Of a DNA stretch of 64,000 nt, positions 8,003 through 16,087 are shown one piece after another; positions within the stretch are counted from its first letter, which is position 1, and each line of letters starts with the position of its first letter. The translations under genes were made by a program, and so were the position numbers. The stretch spans positions 374,001-438,000 of the forward strand of contig NZ_VFID01000011.1 in the NCBI RefSeq assembly GCF_006542425.1. The letters are read 5' to 3'. Source of the DNA: Pseudoxanthomonas sp. z9 (GTDB lineage: Bacteria; Pseudomonadota; Gammaproteobacteria; Xanthomonadales; Xanthomonadaceae). The notes beneath the pieces are model-generated. The model made no database searches. It had not been told where the DNA came from and was given only the letters and a program-made list of their open reading frames with translations.

Positions 8003-8469
8003 GTGCCGTCCTGAGCGCGTCGATGTCTGGCGAGCGCGCATCAAGGCGCATCCGGGAACGATCGTGGCCATGTTGGAGCAAGGCACCGATCACCATGGGT
8101 GATGTTTCGTTCCGTTGGCGGCGGCTTGCGCATCGCGAGCCGTGCGTTCATCGCTCTGAACCCTGGTGGCAAGTCACCCGGCGCTGAGCGGAAATGACGC
8201 GATGAGGTGCACGTCGCTGTTGTGCCGTGCAGCATAAGATTTCGCGTCTGGAGTCTTGCATGAACACGCGAGGCTGCTTTATGGTGCAATCGATTGCATC
8301 AGGGCGAATCTTCGAGGTTTCGTGCCGGTCGGGAGGCCGGGGGATGGATGGATGTCTATTCGTTCGAACCGGCGCGCCGCATGCGAGGTCGGTGTGCTTC
8401 CCGTGGCAGGGGCCATGCCTCGAAAGATTTGGTTGAGCAAGCTTTCCTTTGCGGTGTGAGGACGCCGGG
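8003..8469. other. Regulatory gap of 467 bases before the keto-glycoside operon
   Basis: No supported gene. The right half carries the promoter and LacI-type operator at 8256-8299, leaving a leader of about 170 bases before the ATG at 8470. The leader is rich in short CG-rich repeats but I found no riboswitch signature. The left half (8003-8250) shows nothing definite. Confidence 0.55.
8256..8299 (+). promoter_or_regulatory. Promoter and LacI-type operator, copy 1
   Basis: TGCAATCGATTGCA (8285-8298) is a perfect 14-bp palindrome with the central CG typical of LacI/GalR operators; GTGCAATCGATTGCAT spans 8284-8299. A promoter-like pair, TTGCAT (8256-8261) and TTTATG (8278-8283) with a 16-base spacer, sits directly upstream, so a bound repressor would cover the start of transcription. 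The identical palindrome occurs at 17155-17170, beside the LacI gene. Confidence 0.85.
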
Positions 8470-9354
8470 ATGAATTCCCTGGACCCGAAGTTCACGAGAC
8501 GGAGCGCGCTGCGCGCGGCGGTGATGGGCGGTATCGGACTGGCCGCCGCCGGGGTGATGCCCGGGTTTGCCGCCGAGAAGCCGCTCGCGCTCAAGGGCAA
8601 GCTGAAGCATTCCGTCGCCCGTTGGACGTTTCCGAAACAGTCGGTCGCCGAGCTGTGCCAGATAGTGAAAGGGATTGGTTTCTCCGCCATCGATCTGGTC
8701 GGGCCGGAAGACTGGCCGACGCTGAAGGCGCATGGCGTCGACAGCTCGATGTGCAACGGTGCGGAGATCGACCTGGTGAAGGGCTTCGCCGGGGCCGAGT
8801 TCCATGACGAGCTGGTGGCGCGCTACACCCGCCACATCGACCTGGTGGCCGACGCCGGCTATCGCAACCTGATCTGCTTTTCCGGCAACCGCAACGGCAT
8901 GGATCCCGAACAGGGCCTGGCCAATGCCGAGGCCGGGCTGAAGCGCATCCTCGGACATGCCGAAAAGCGCGGCGTGATGCTGGTGATGGAACTGTTGAAT
9001 TCCAAGGTGGATCACCACGATTACCTGTGCGATCACTCCGACTGGGGCGTCGCCCTGTGCAAGCGGCTGGGATCGAAGCATTTCAGCCTGCTGTACGACA
9101 TCTACCACATGCAGATCATGGAAGGCGACGTCATCGCCACCATCCGCAAGCACCACGAATTCTTCACCCACTACCACACGGCGGGCGTACCGGGCCGGCA
9201 CGAAATCGGCGACGACCAGGAGCTCAACTATCCGGCCATCTGTCGCGCGATTCGCGACACCGGTTTCGACGGCTATCTGGCGCAGGAGTTCATGCCCGCC
9301 GCACCGGATCCGGTCGCCTCGCTGCGTGAGGCGATCCGCCTCTGCGACGCCTGA
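8470..9354 (+). CDS. Tat-exported TIM-barrel sugar isomerase/epimerase-like protein
   Basis: A 294-residue protein of the xylose-isomerase-like/AP-endonuclease-2 fold, closest in look to hydroxypyruvate-isomerase-type proteins. The N-terminus FTRRSALRAAVMGGIGLAAAGVMPGFAA is a twin-arginine signal, so it is exported folded, probably with metal. Expected metal ligands are in VMLVMELLNSK (Glu), SLLYDIYHMQ (Asp and His), FFTHYHTAG (His) and YLAQEFMP (Glu). Related proteins in keto-glycoside clusters act as isomerases or as lyases on 3-keto sugars. GAGGAC lies 6 bases before the ATG; the longer start at 8449 would spoil the Tat signal. It is first in a four-gene operon directly behind operator copy 1. 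Confidence 0.85.
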   Translation: MNSLDPKFTRRSALRAAVMGGIGLAAAGVMPGFAAEKPLALKGKLKHSVARWTFPKQSVAELCQIVKGIGFSAIDLVGPEDWPTLKAHGVDSSMCNGAEIDLVKGFAGAEFHDELVARYTRHIDLVADAGYRNLICFSGNRNGMDPEQGLANAEAGLKRILGHAEKRGVMLVMELLNSKVDHHDYLCDHSDWGVALCKRLGSKHFSLLYDIYHMQIMEGDVIATIRKHHEFFTHYHTAGVPGRHEIGDDQELNYPAICRAIRDTGFDGYLAQEFMPAAPDPVASLREAIRLCDA

Positions 9355-9389
9355 AACAACAGCTATCCACCCAGGGAAAAACAGTACCC

Positions 9390-11075
9390 ATGGCAGACAA
9401 TCACTACGACGCCATCGTCGTTGGCTCAGGAATCAGTGGCGGCTGGGCTGCCAAGGAACTGACCGAGAAGGGCCTCAAGGTCCTGATGCTGGAACGCGGA
9501 CGCAACATCGAGCACGTCAAGGACTACGTCAACGCGATGAAGGAGTCGTGGGACTATCCGCATCGTGGCCGGCCGACCCAGGCGATGATCGCGGAACATC
9601 CGGTCCTGATGCGCGACTACCCGCTTTCCGAGGAAACGATGGGGATGTGGGCCGATGAAAAGGATTGTCCCTACACCGAGACCAAACGCTTCGACTGGTT
9701 TCGCGGCTATCACGTGGGAGGTCGTTCGCTGTTGTGGGGCCGGCAGAGCTATCGCCTGTCGGAAATGGACTTCGAGGCGAACCTCAAGGAAGGCATCGCC
9801 ACCGACTGGCCGATCCGTTACGCCGACATCGCGCCCTGGTATGACTACGTCGAGAAGTTCGCCGGCATCGCCGGCACCCGCGAGGGGCTGGACGTGCTGC
9901 CGGATGGCGAGTTCCTGCCGCCCATTCCGCTGAACATCGTCGAGAAGGACGTGGCCGCGCGGATCAAGCAGGCTTTCGGTGGCACGCGCCACATGATCCA
10001 CTCGCGTACCGCCAACATCACCCAGCCCAAGCCCGAGCAGGGCCGGGTCAACTGCCAGTACCGCAACAAGTGCATCCTGGGCTGCCCCTACGGCGCGTAC
10101 TTCTCGACCCAGTCGGCGACGCTGCCGGCGGCGATGAAGACGGGCAACCTGACCCTGCGTCCGTTCTCGATCGTCAAGGAAGTGCTGTACGACAAGGATC
10201 GCAAGCGCGCACGCGGGGTGGAGGTCATCGATGCCGAGACCGGCCAGACCTACCAGTACACGGCCAACGTCATCTTCCTCAACGCCTCGTCGTTCAACTC
10301 GACCTGGGTGCTGATGAATTCGGCCACCGATATCTGGGAGGGTGGACTGGGCTCGTCCTCCGGCGAGTTGGGGCACAACGTCATGGATCATCATTTCCGC
10401 GTCGGCGCGTCCGGTCGGGTCGATGGCTACGAGGACAAGTATTACTTCGGTCGTCGTCCCTGCGGTTTCTACATTCCGCGCTTCCGCAACGTCGGCAACG
10501 ACAAGCGCGACTATCTCCGGGGTTTCGGCTACCAGGGTGGGGCCAGCCGCTCCGGCTGGTCGCGCGAAATCGCCGAACTCAACGTCGGCGCCGAACTGAA
10601 GGACGCGCTGACCGTGCCGGGTGACTGGTCCATCGGCATGACCGCCTTCGGCGAGATGCTGCCCTACCACGAGAACCGGATCAGCCTGGATCCGGATCGC
10701 AAGGACAAGTGGGGGCTGCCGGTGCTGGCGATGGACGTGTCCATGCGCGAGAACGAGCTGGCCATGCGCCATGACATGGGCGCGGATGCGGCCGAGATGC
10801 TGGAGGCCGCGGGCGTCAAGGACGTCAGGACCCACGACAGCGACTACGCGCCCGGCATGGGCATCCATGAGATGGGTACGGCGCGCATGGGCCGGGATCC
10901 GAAGAACTCGGTGTTGAACAAGCACAACCAGGTCTGGGATGCGCCCAACGTCTACGTGACCGACGGCGCCTGCATGACCTCCAGTGCCTGCGTGAATCCG
11001 TCGCTGACCTACATGGCGATGACGGCACGGGCGGCGGATCACGCGGTGCGCGAACTCAAGGCGGGGAACCTGTGA
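9390..11075 (+). CDS. GMC-family glucoside 3-dehydrogenase, catalytic FAD subunit (probable)
   Basis: A 561-residue flavoprotein. The FAD-binding Rossmann motif is at the start (GSGISGGWAAKEL, about residues 12-24), and the catalytic pair of the GMC family is H493 (MGIHEMGTARMG) and N536 (ACVNPSLTYM) in the C-terminal domain. A Cys-rich stretch (NCQYRNKCILGCPYGAYF) is typical of the membrane-linked sugar dehydrogenases that pair with a small subunit and a cytochrome c. It has no signal of its own, but the next gene encodes a Tat-signal small subunit that can carry it out. The set of neighbours (small subunit, DUF1080 hydrolase, TIM-barrels, cytochrome c) matches systems that oxidise glycosides at C3. 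The exact sugar is unknown. Its stop overlaps the next start (TGATG). Confidence 0.85.
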   Translation: MADNHYDAIVVGSGISGGWAAKELTEKGLKVLMLERGRNIEHVKDYVNAMKESWDYPHRGRPTQAMIAEHPVLMRDYPLSEETMGMWADEKDCPYTETKRFDWFRGYHVGGRSLLWGRQSYRLSEMDFEANLKEGIATDWPIRYADIAPWYDYVEKFAGIAGTREGLDVLPDGEFLPPIPLNIVEKDVAARIKQAFGGTRHMIHSRTANITQPKPEQGRVNCQYRNKCILGCPYGAYFSTQSATLPAAMKTGNLTLRPFSIVKEVLYDKDRKRARGVEVIDAETGQTYQYTANVIFLNASSFNSTWVLMNSATDIWEGGLGSSSGELGHNVMDHHFRVGASGRVDGYEDKYYFGRRPCGFYIPRFRNVGNDKRDYLRGFGYQGGASRSGWSREIAELNVGAELKDALTVPGDWSIGMTAFGEMLPYHENRISLDPDRKDKWGLPVLAMDVSMRENELAMRHDMGADAAEMLEAAGVKDVRTHDSDYAPGMGIHEMGTARMGRDPKNSVLNKHNQVWDAPNVYVTDGACMTSSACVNPSLTYMAMTARAADHAVRELKAGNL

Positions 11076-11653
11076 TGGAACGTCGCGAACTTCTGAAGAT
11101 GATCGCCGCCGCCACCGGCGCGGCCATGATCGGTGTTCCGGGCCTCGTCTACGGACAGGCGCCGGCTCCGAACGGCAAGAGCGCTTTCTCGGCCACCGAC
11201 ATCGCCCTGCTGGACGAGGTCGCGGACACCATCCTGCCGCGGACCAAGACGCCGGGTGCCAAGGACGCCGGCGCCGGCCCCTTCATGGCGCTGTACGTGA
11301 CCGACTGCTACACGCCGGAGAACCTGGCGATCTTCCGTGCCGGGCTGGCCGATCTGGACAAGCGCGCCGGTGGTCGTTTCGTCGCGCTGGCGCCGCAGGC
11401 CCGCACCGACCTGCTGCGCACCCTGGACACCGAAGCCCGCAACTACCTGAGCACGGCCAAGGCGGCCGCCGGGGGCGCCAGCAAGGGTCCGGTGAAGCCG
11501 CACTACTTCACCATGCTCAAGCAGCTGTCGATCTTCAGCTTCTTCACCTCGCAGGTGGGAGCGAACGAGGTGCTGCAGTACGTCGCCGTGCCGGGTCGTT
11601 ATGACGGCGACATGCCCTACGTTCCGGGCACGCCCGCCTGGGCGACCGACTGA
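11075..11653 (+). CDS. Small Tat subunit of GMC sugar dehydrogenase (gluconate 2-dehydrogenase subunit 3 family)
   Basis: A 192-residue protein with a twin-arginine signal at the very start (MERRELLKMIAAATGAAMIG, cut near VYGQA). The mature part has the subunit-3 pattern: SATDIALLDEVADTILPRTKTPGAKDAGAGPFMALYVTDCY, and near the end PHYFTMLKQLSIFSFFTSQVGANEVLQYVAVPGRYDGDMPY. In characterised sugar dehydrogenases this subunit is required for export and stability of the GMC subunit, which lacks a signal. The ATG shares one base with the stop of the GMC gene, showing translational coupling and equal dosage. It is periplasmic, in complex with the GMC protein. Confidence 0.88.
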   Translation: MERRELLKMIAAATGAAMIGVPGLVYGQAPAPNGKSAFSATDIALLDEVADTILPRTKTPGAKDAGAGPFMALYVTDCYTPENLAIFRAGLADLDKRAGGRFVALAPQARTDLLRTLDTEARNYLSTAKAAAGGASKGPVKPHYFTMLKQLSIFSFFTSQVGANEVLQYVAVPGRYDGDMPYVPGTPAWATD

Positions 11654-11697
11654 TGGACATGGGCGCTTCGTCCGAACCGTTCTGGCTGGAGAACACG

Positions 11698-12441
11698 ATG
11701 AGCAAACCGATCCTGCTGGCGGCCTGCCTCCTGGCCGCGGGCCCCGCGCTCGCACAGGCGCAGGCCGACCCGCAACGCGATCCTGCCAAGACCGAGGTCT
11801 GGAAGCCGATTCCGGCGACGGTGGCCACGCCGCGCGAGGCCGCGCCTTCCGACGCCGTGGTGCTGTTCGACGGCAAGGACCTTTCGGCCTGGGAGAGCGA
11901 GTTGGGTGGCAAGGCGCCCTGGACGGTCGCCAACGGCGCGGTGACCGTGGTGCCGGGCAGCAAGGGCATCCGCACGAAGCAGCGGTTCTGCGACGTCCAG
12001 TTGCACGTGGAATGGCGCACGCCCACCGAGACCAAAGGCTTCGACGGCCAGCATCGCGGCAACAGCGGCATTTTCCTGCAGGAGGTCTACGAACTGCAGG
12101 TGCTCGACAGCTACAACAACGCGACCTATCCCAACGGGCAGGCGGCCTCGATCTACAAGCAGGCCATCCCGCTGGTGAACGCCTCGCGCGCGCCGGGCGA
12201 ATGGCAGGCGTACGACGTCATCTGGAAGGCGCCGCGCTTTTCCGAAGGCGGCGGGTTGCTCTCGCCCGCGCGCATCACCGTGCTGCACAACGGCGTGCTG
12301 GTGCAAAACGATACCGTGCTGTCCGGCAAGACCGAATACATCGGCGCGCCGTCCTACGCGCCGCATGGCTGCGCGCCGATCTACATCCAGGATCACGATT
12401 CCAGGGTCAGCTTCCGCAACATCTGGGTGCGCGAGCTGTAA
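11698..12441 (+). CDS. DUF1080 3-keto-glycoside hydrolase (3-keto-disaccharide hydrolase family), secreted
   Basis: A 247-residue secreted beta-jelly-roll protein. The chosen ATG follows GGAGA and begins a normal Sec signal (MSKPILLAACLLAAGPALAQ). An ATG at 11653 overlapping the previous stop is possible but would put 15 extra residues before the signal. The domain signatures are present: VVLFDGKDLSAW, then FCDVQLHVEWRTP, HRGNSGIFLQEVYELQVLDSY, and GRYEV-like C-terminal strands ending VSFRNIWVREL. Characterised DUF1080 members cleave the glycosidic bond of 3-keto-glycosides. Coming directly after the dehydrogenase, it is the predicted second step, releasing aglycone and 3-keto-sugar in the periplasm. 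It is last in the operon. Confidence 0.85.
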   Translation: MSKPILLAACLLAAGPALAQAQADPQRDPAKTEVWKPIPATVATPREAAPSDAVVLFDGKDLSAWESELGGKAPWTVANGAVTVVPGSKGIRTKQRFCDVQLHVEWRTPTETKGFDGQHRGNSGIFLQEVYELQVLDSYNNATYPNGQAASIYKQAIPLVNASRAPGEWQAYDVIWKAPRFSEGGGLLSPARITVLHNGVLVQNDTVLSGKTEYIGAPSYAPHGCAPIYIQDHDSRVSFRNIWVREL

Positions 12442-12447
12442 GCGATG

Positions 12448-12468
12448 GCGCGGAGCGGGGCTCCGCGC
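12448..12468. terminator. GC-rich hairpin between two convergent operons
   Basis: GCGCGGAG (12448-12455), loop CGGGG, CTCCGCGC (12461-12468) form a perfect 8-bp stem. It lies between the stop of the DUF1080 gene and the stop of the cytochrome gene, where the two halves of the module meet. No U-tract follows on either strand, so its strength as a terminator is uncertain. Confidence 0.5.
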
Positions 12469-12471
12469 GTC

Positions 12472-12786
12472 CTACTGCTTCAGGAAGGCCGCGAGGTCTT
12501 CGACATCCTTTTCCGACAGATGGCCGAAGGGCGGCATCATGCCGCCGCCCTTCCGGATGCGTTCCTTGATCTGTTTCGGATCCAGCCGCTTGCCGACATC
12601 GGTGAGCGCCGGAAACGCGCCTGCCACGCCCGCGCGGTTGGCGCCATGGCAGGCCGCGCAGTTGGCGGCATAGACCTTGGCGCCCGCGGTGGCGTCCTCC
12701 GCCGAAGCCGCGGCGGTCGCCAACGCAACGGCGACAAAGGCCAGGGTCGCCACGCCGAGGGAGTTGAACCTCCGCTGCCCGCGCAT
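12472..12786 (-). CDS. Class I c-type cytochrome, probable electron acceptor of the GMC dehydrogenase
   Basis: A 104-residue periplasmic cytochrome c. It has a Sec signal (FNSLGVATLAFVAVALATAAASA), the heme-binding CAACH at residues 43-47 and the distal ligand Met in RKGGGMMPPFGHLSEKDVEDLAAFL (83 or 84). That is a single mono-heme class I domain. The ATG shares a base with the stop of the preceding secreted TIM-barrel gene, so the pair is translationally coupled. GMC dehydrogenases with a small Tat subunit usually donate electrons to such a cytochrome, which passes them to the respiratory chain. Here it is encoded in the opposite operon of the same LacI module, with its end facing the dehydrogenase operon. 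Confidence 0.88.
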   Translation of the reverse strand: MRGQRRFNSLGVATLAFVAVALATAAASAEDATAGAKVYAANCAACHGANRAGVAGAFPALTDVGKRLDPKQIKERIRKGGGMMPPFGHLSEKDVEDLAAFLKQ

Positions 12787-13640
12787 CAGTGCGTCGCGCC
12801 GGCCGGCAGGTGTTCGCGCAGGTAGTCCGCGCCGGCCTTGACGACGGCGGCCGGGTCGCGCGGCTGATCGTGCTCGATGATGTACCACTGCACGCCCGCC
12901 TTCGCTGCGGCGGGAAGAATGGTCTTCCAGTCCAGCACGCCCTGGCCCAGGGCGGCGAAACCGCCTTCGTCCGCGGCCTCGCCCTTCGGCGCATTGTCCT
13001 TGGCGTGCACCGCGAACACCCGTCCGCTGAACTTGCCGAGCATCGCGGCCGGGTCGTAGCCGGCGCGCGCCACCCAGGCCAGATCCAGCTCGGACTTGAG
13101 CGCGGGGCCGGCCGCGTCGAACAGCAGTTCCAGACCGGTCTTGCCGCCGAAATCGACCAGTTCGAAGTCGTGGTTGTGGTAGGCCAGGGTCATGCCCCTG
13201 GCCTGGACCTTGCTTGCGATTTCACCCAGCTCCTTGCCCAGCGTGGTCCAGCCGGCAGCGTCGGTCGGACGTTCCTTGTCGCCCAGATACGGCACGACCA
13301 GATGGGTGTTGCCGAGCGTCTGGTTGAACGCCACCACGCCATCGAGATCCTTGCGCAGATCCGCCAGCTGCACGTGGGTGGAGACGGCCTTGATCGCATA
13401 TTTGTCCAGCAGCTGCTTGAGTTCGGCGGCGGTGACGTCCTGCGTGCCGACGGTTTCCACCGCGTGGACGCCGGCGTCGTGGACGATTTTCAGCTGTTCA
13501 TCCAGCGTGGCGACGTTGCGCAGCGTGTACATCTGCACCGCGATGGGTTGGGCCGGCGTGGCGGCGTCCCTGGCGAAGCCGGGCAGGGCCGCCAGGAGCA
13601 GCAGGGCGGTGGTCACGATCTTGCGTGGGGTGGTGCGCAT
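12786..13640 (-). CDS. Secreted TIM-barrel sugar isomerase/lyase-like protein
   Basis: A 284-residue xylose-isomerase-like TIM barrel with a Sec signal (IVTTALLLLAALPGFARDA). Core motifs are IAVQMYTLRNV at the first strand, VHAVETVG, MTLAYHNHDFEL (His and Glu), LKSELDLAWVARAG (Glu, Asp), RVFAVHAKDN (His) and WYIIEHDQP (Glu), all positions where this fold binds a divalent metal. Secreted members found beside DUF1080 hydrolases and GMC or Gfo/Idh oxidoreductases include 3-keto-glycoside lyases that break the glycosidic bond by elimination. That is the most likely role, as an alternative to the DUF1080 hydrolase. Isomerase activity cannot be excluded. It lies between the Gfo/Idh gene and the cytochrome gene. 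Confidence 0.8.
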   Translation of the reverse strand: MRTTPRKIVTTALLLLAALPGFARDAATPAQPIAVQMYTLRNVATLDEQLKIVHDAGVHAVETVGTQDVTAAELKQLLDKYAIKAVSTHVQLADLRKDLDGVVAFNQTLGNTHLVVPYLGDKERPTDAAGWTTLGKELGEIASKVQARGMTLAYHNHDFELVDFGGKTGLELLFDAAGPALKSELDLAWVARAGYDPAAMLGKFSGRVFAVHAKDNAPKGEAADEGGFAALGQGVLDWKTILPAAAKAGVQWYIIEHDQPRDPAAVVKAGADYLREHLPAGATH

Positions 13641-13706
13641 CAGGGTGTCCTCCGGGGATTCCGATGACTACAGGAAACAAAAGGGATCAGGGGTGTCGTT
13701 GCGCGC

Positions 13707-14831
13707 TCAGGTGATGGGCGTCCAGGCGCGCGAGCGGGCCGAGGCGATGACGCGATCGATGATCAGGGCCGAGCGCAGTCCGTCTTCGAACGTCGGCAAC
13801 CCTTCCGGCCGTTCGGCCAAGATGGCGCGATAGGTGTCCGCGACGAAGGCCTCGAAGCAGTTGCCGTAGCCCTGCGCGTGGCCGGCCGGCAGCACCGAGA
13901 GCCGGCGCTGTTCGGCGCTTCCGGCACCCGGTCCGCGCGTGAAGATTTCCTCGCGCTGGTCGGGCAGGCCGATCCACAGGCGTTCGCTGTCTTCCTGATC
14001 GAACGCCACGCTGGCCTGGGCGCCATCGATTTCGAACCACAGGCGGTTCCGGCGTCCGGCCGACACCTGGCTCACGGTCAAGGAGGCGAGGGTGCCGTTG
14101 GCGGTCTTGAACAGGGCCGCGGCGACGTCCTCGCTCGATACCGCCTGCATCGCGCCACCCGCCGCCGGCGTGGCGAAACTCTGGCCGGTGGCGGCGGCGC
14201 GCTCGGCGATCACGGTTTCGAAGGCGGCGCTGACATCGACGAAACGTTCCCCGCTGACCCATTCCACCAGATCGCACCAGTGCGAGCCGATGTCGGCGAA
14301 CACGCGCGAGGCGCCGCCCAATGCGGGATCCACGCGCCAGTTGTTGCTGGCCGGATCCAGCAGCCAGTCCTGCAGGTAGCTGCCGTGGATGAGCCGCAGC
14401 GGCCCCAGTTCACCGTGGGCGATGCGCGCGCGGGCCTCGCGCACGACCGGGTGGTAGCGGTAGACGAACGGCACCGTGGCCACCAATCCGGTGGAGGCGG
14501 CCAGCGCGGCCAGTGCCTTCGCGTCGTCCAGCGTGGTGGCCAGCGGCTTCTCGCAGATGACGTGCTTGCCGGCTTCCAGCGCGGCCTGCGCCATGGCCCG
14601 GTGCAGGTGGTTGGGCGTGCACACGTGCACGACCTGCACCCCCGGGTCGGCAAGCGCTTCCTCGATGTCGCGATAGGCGCGCGGTACATTCCAGGCCTGC
14701 GCCACTTCCGCCGCGCGTGCGGGCGAGGACGCACTCACGCCCAGCACGTCGGCGCCCGCCAGCAATGCCGCGCGGCGATGCACCGCGCCGATCATCCCGG
14801 TGCCGACAATGGCGACTCCCAGCTTGCTCAT
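13707..14831 (-). CDS. Gfo/Idh/MocA family oxidoreductase
   Basis: A 374-residue NAD(P)-dependent sugar oxidoreductase. The Rossmann motif is at the N-terminus (VAIVGTGMIGAVHRRA, residues 6-21), followed by the family EKPLA motif with its catalytic Lys (HVICEKPLATTLDDAKAL, near residue 95). The C-terminal domain has DIGSHWCDLVEW, with the His-Asp arrangement expected for substrate. There is no signal peptide, so it is cytoplasmic. In keto-glycoside systems such enzymes oxidise sugars at C3 or reduce imported 3-keto-sugar back to the normal sugar. With a periplasmic GMC oxidase already present, the reductive role fits best. It follows the MFS gene by 11 bases in the same operon. Confidence 0.88.
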   Translation of the reverse strand: MSKLGVAIVGTGMIGAVHRRAALLAGADVLGVSASSPARAAEVAQAWNVPRAYRDIEEALADPGVQVVHVCTPNHLHRAMAQAALEAGKHVICEKPLATTLDDAKALAALAASTGLVATVPFVYRYHPVVREARARIAHGELGPLRLIHGSYLQDWLLDPASNNWRVDPALGGASRVFADIGSHWCDLVEWVSGERFVDVSAAFETVIAERAAATGQSFATPAAGGAMQAVSSEDVAAALFKTANGTLASLTVSQVSAGRRNRLWFEIDGAQASVAFDQEDSERLWIGLPDQREEIFTRGPGAGSAEQRRLSVLPAGHAQGYGNCFEAFVADTYRAILAERPEGLPTFEDGLRSALIIDRVIASARSRAWTPIT

Positions 14832-14842
14832 CTAGGCAATCC

Positions 14843-16060
14843 TCAATGTGCGGACGGCGCGGCGGCGGTGGCCGGCCGGTCGCGGAACAGGAACAGGAAG
14901 GCAATCAGCACGACCAGCGCGACACCCGCCGGGAACAGCCAGATCTGACGCCAGTCCGGACCTGCCGCGGTGGTGTAGTGCTCCACGACCGCGCCGGACA
15001 GGAAGGTGCCGATCAGCATGCCGACGCCATACGTGGCCAGGGTGATGAAACCCTGCGCGCTGCTGCGGGTGTCGGGACCGGCATGCGCGTCGGTGTAGAT
15101 CTGGCCGGTGACGAAGAAGAAGTCGTAGCAGATGCCGTGCAGCACGATGCCGATCACCAGCAGGGAGAACCCGCTGCCCGCGTCGCCATAGGCGAACATG
15201 CCGTAGCGCAGCACCCACGCCGCCATGCCGACCGCCAGCATGGTCTTCACGCCCAGCCGCACGAACAGGAACGGCATGGCCAGCATCAGCAGCACTTCGG
15301 ACACCTGGCCCAGCGACTGCAGGCCGGCGGCGCCGCGCACGCCCAGATCATTGAGATAGGGATTGGTGAAGTTGTAGTAGAACGACAGCGGGACGCAGAT
15401 CGCGATCGAGGCCAGGAAGAACACCAGGTACGAACGCGACTTCAGCAGGCGCAGCGCATCCAGGCCCAGGATCTGCCCGACGCCCGCATTGCGCTGCTGC
15501 GCCAGCGGCGGCGTGTGCGGCAGGGTGAGCGCATACAGGCCAAGGGCCAGCGAAGCAGCCGCCGCCATCCGGAAGGTGAGTTCAAGGCGATGGGCCTGTT
15601 CCCAGCCCAGCCAGCCGATCAGCACACCGGCGACGATCCAGCCGATGGTGCCGGAGACGCGGACGAGCGGGAACTGCTTTTCCGGCGACTGCATGTGGCG
15701 CATGGCGATACTGTTGACCAGCGCCAGCGTCGGCATGAACAGCAGCATGTACACCATCACGCAGGTCGCGAAGGTGTTGAAGCTGGTGGCTGTGGACGCG
15801 ACCCACATCAACACCGCGCCGGCCAGGTGCAGCGCGGCCAGGATGCGCTGCGCGGCGAAGTAGCGGTCGGCGATCAGCCCGACCAGGAACGGCGCGACGA
15901 TGGCGCCGATGGACTGGCTGAGGAACGCGGTGGCCACCTGGCTGGCGCTGGCTTTCAGCGGTCCTTGCACCAGGTACGTTCCCAGGGTCACGAACCACGC
16001 GCCCCAGATGAAGAACTGAAGGAACATCATCGCGCTCAGGCGCGACATGGCGAACGTCAT
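14843..16060 (-). CDS. MFS transporter of the NupG (nucleoside:H+ symporter-like) type
   Basis: A 405-residue inner-membrane transporter with about 12 membrane segments. The start MSRLSAMMFLQFFIWGAWFVTLGTYL and the motif LIADRYFAAQRILAALHLAG are characteristic of the NupG-like branch of the major facilitator superfamily. AGGGGAAG lies 3 to 5 bases before the ATG. Members of this branch in sugar clusters are thought to import sugars or sugar derivatives rather than nucleosides; here the cargo is presumably the 3-keto-sugar or the released sugar made in the periplasm. It lies between two sugar enzymes of the LacI-controlled operon (gaps of 27 and 11 bases). Confidence 0.85.
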   Translation of the reverse strand: MTFAMSRLSAMMFLQFFIWGAWFVTLGTYLVQGPLKASASQVATAFLSQSIGAIVAPFLVGLIADRYFAAQRILAALHLAGAVLMWVASTATSFNTFATCVMVYMLLFMPTLALVNSIAMRHMQSPEKQFPLVRVSGTIGWIVAGVLIGWLGWEQAHRLELTFRMAAAASLALGLYALTLPHTPPLAQQRNAGVGQILGLDALRLLKSRSYLVFFLASIAICVPLSFYYNFTNPYLNDLGVRGAAGLQSLGQVSEVLLMLAMPFLFVRLGVKTMLAVGMAAWVLRYGMFAYGDAGSGFSLLVIGIVLHGICYDFFFVTGQIYTDAHAGPDTRSSAQGFITLATYGVGMLIGTFLSGAVVEHYTTAAGPDWRQIWLFPAGVALVVLIAFLFLFRDRPATAAAPSAH

Positions 16061-16087
16061 GACTTCCCCTCCCAGGTCGGTGTTGGT

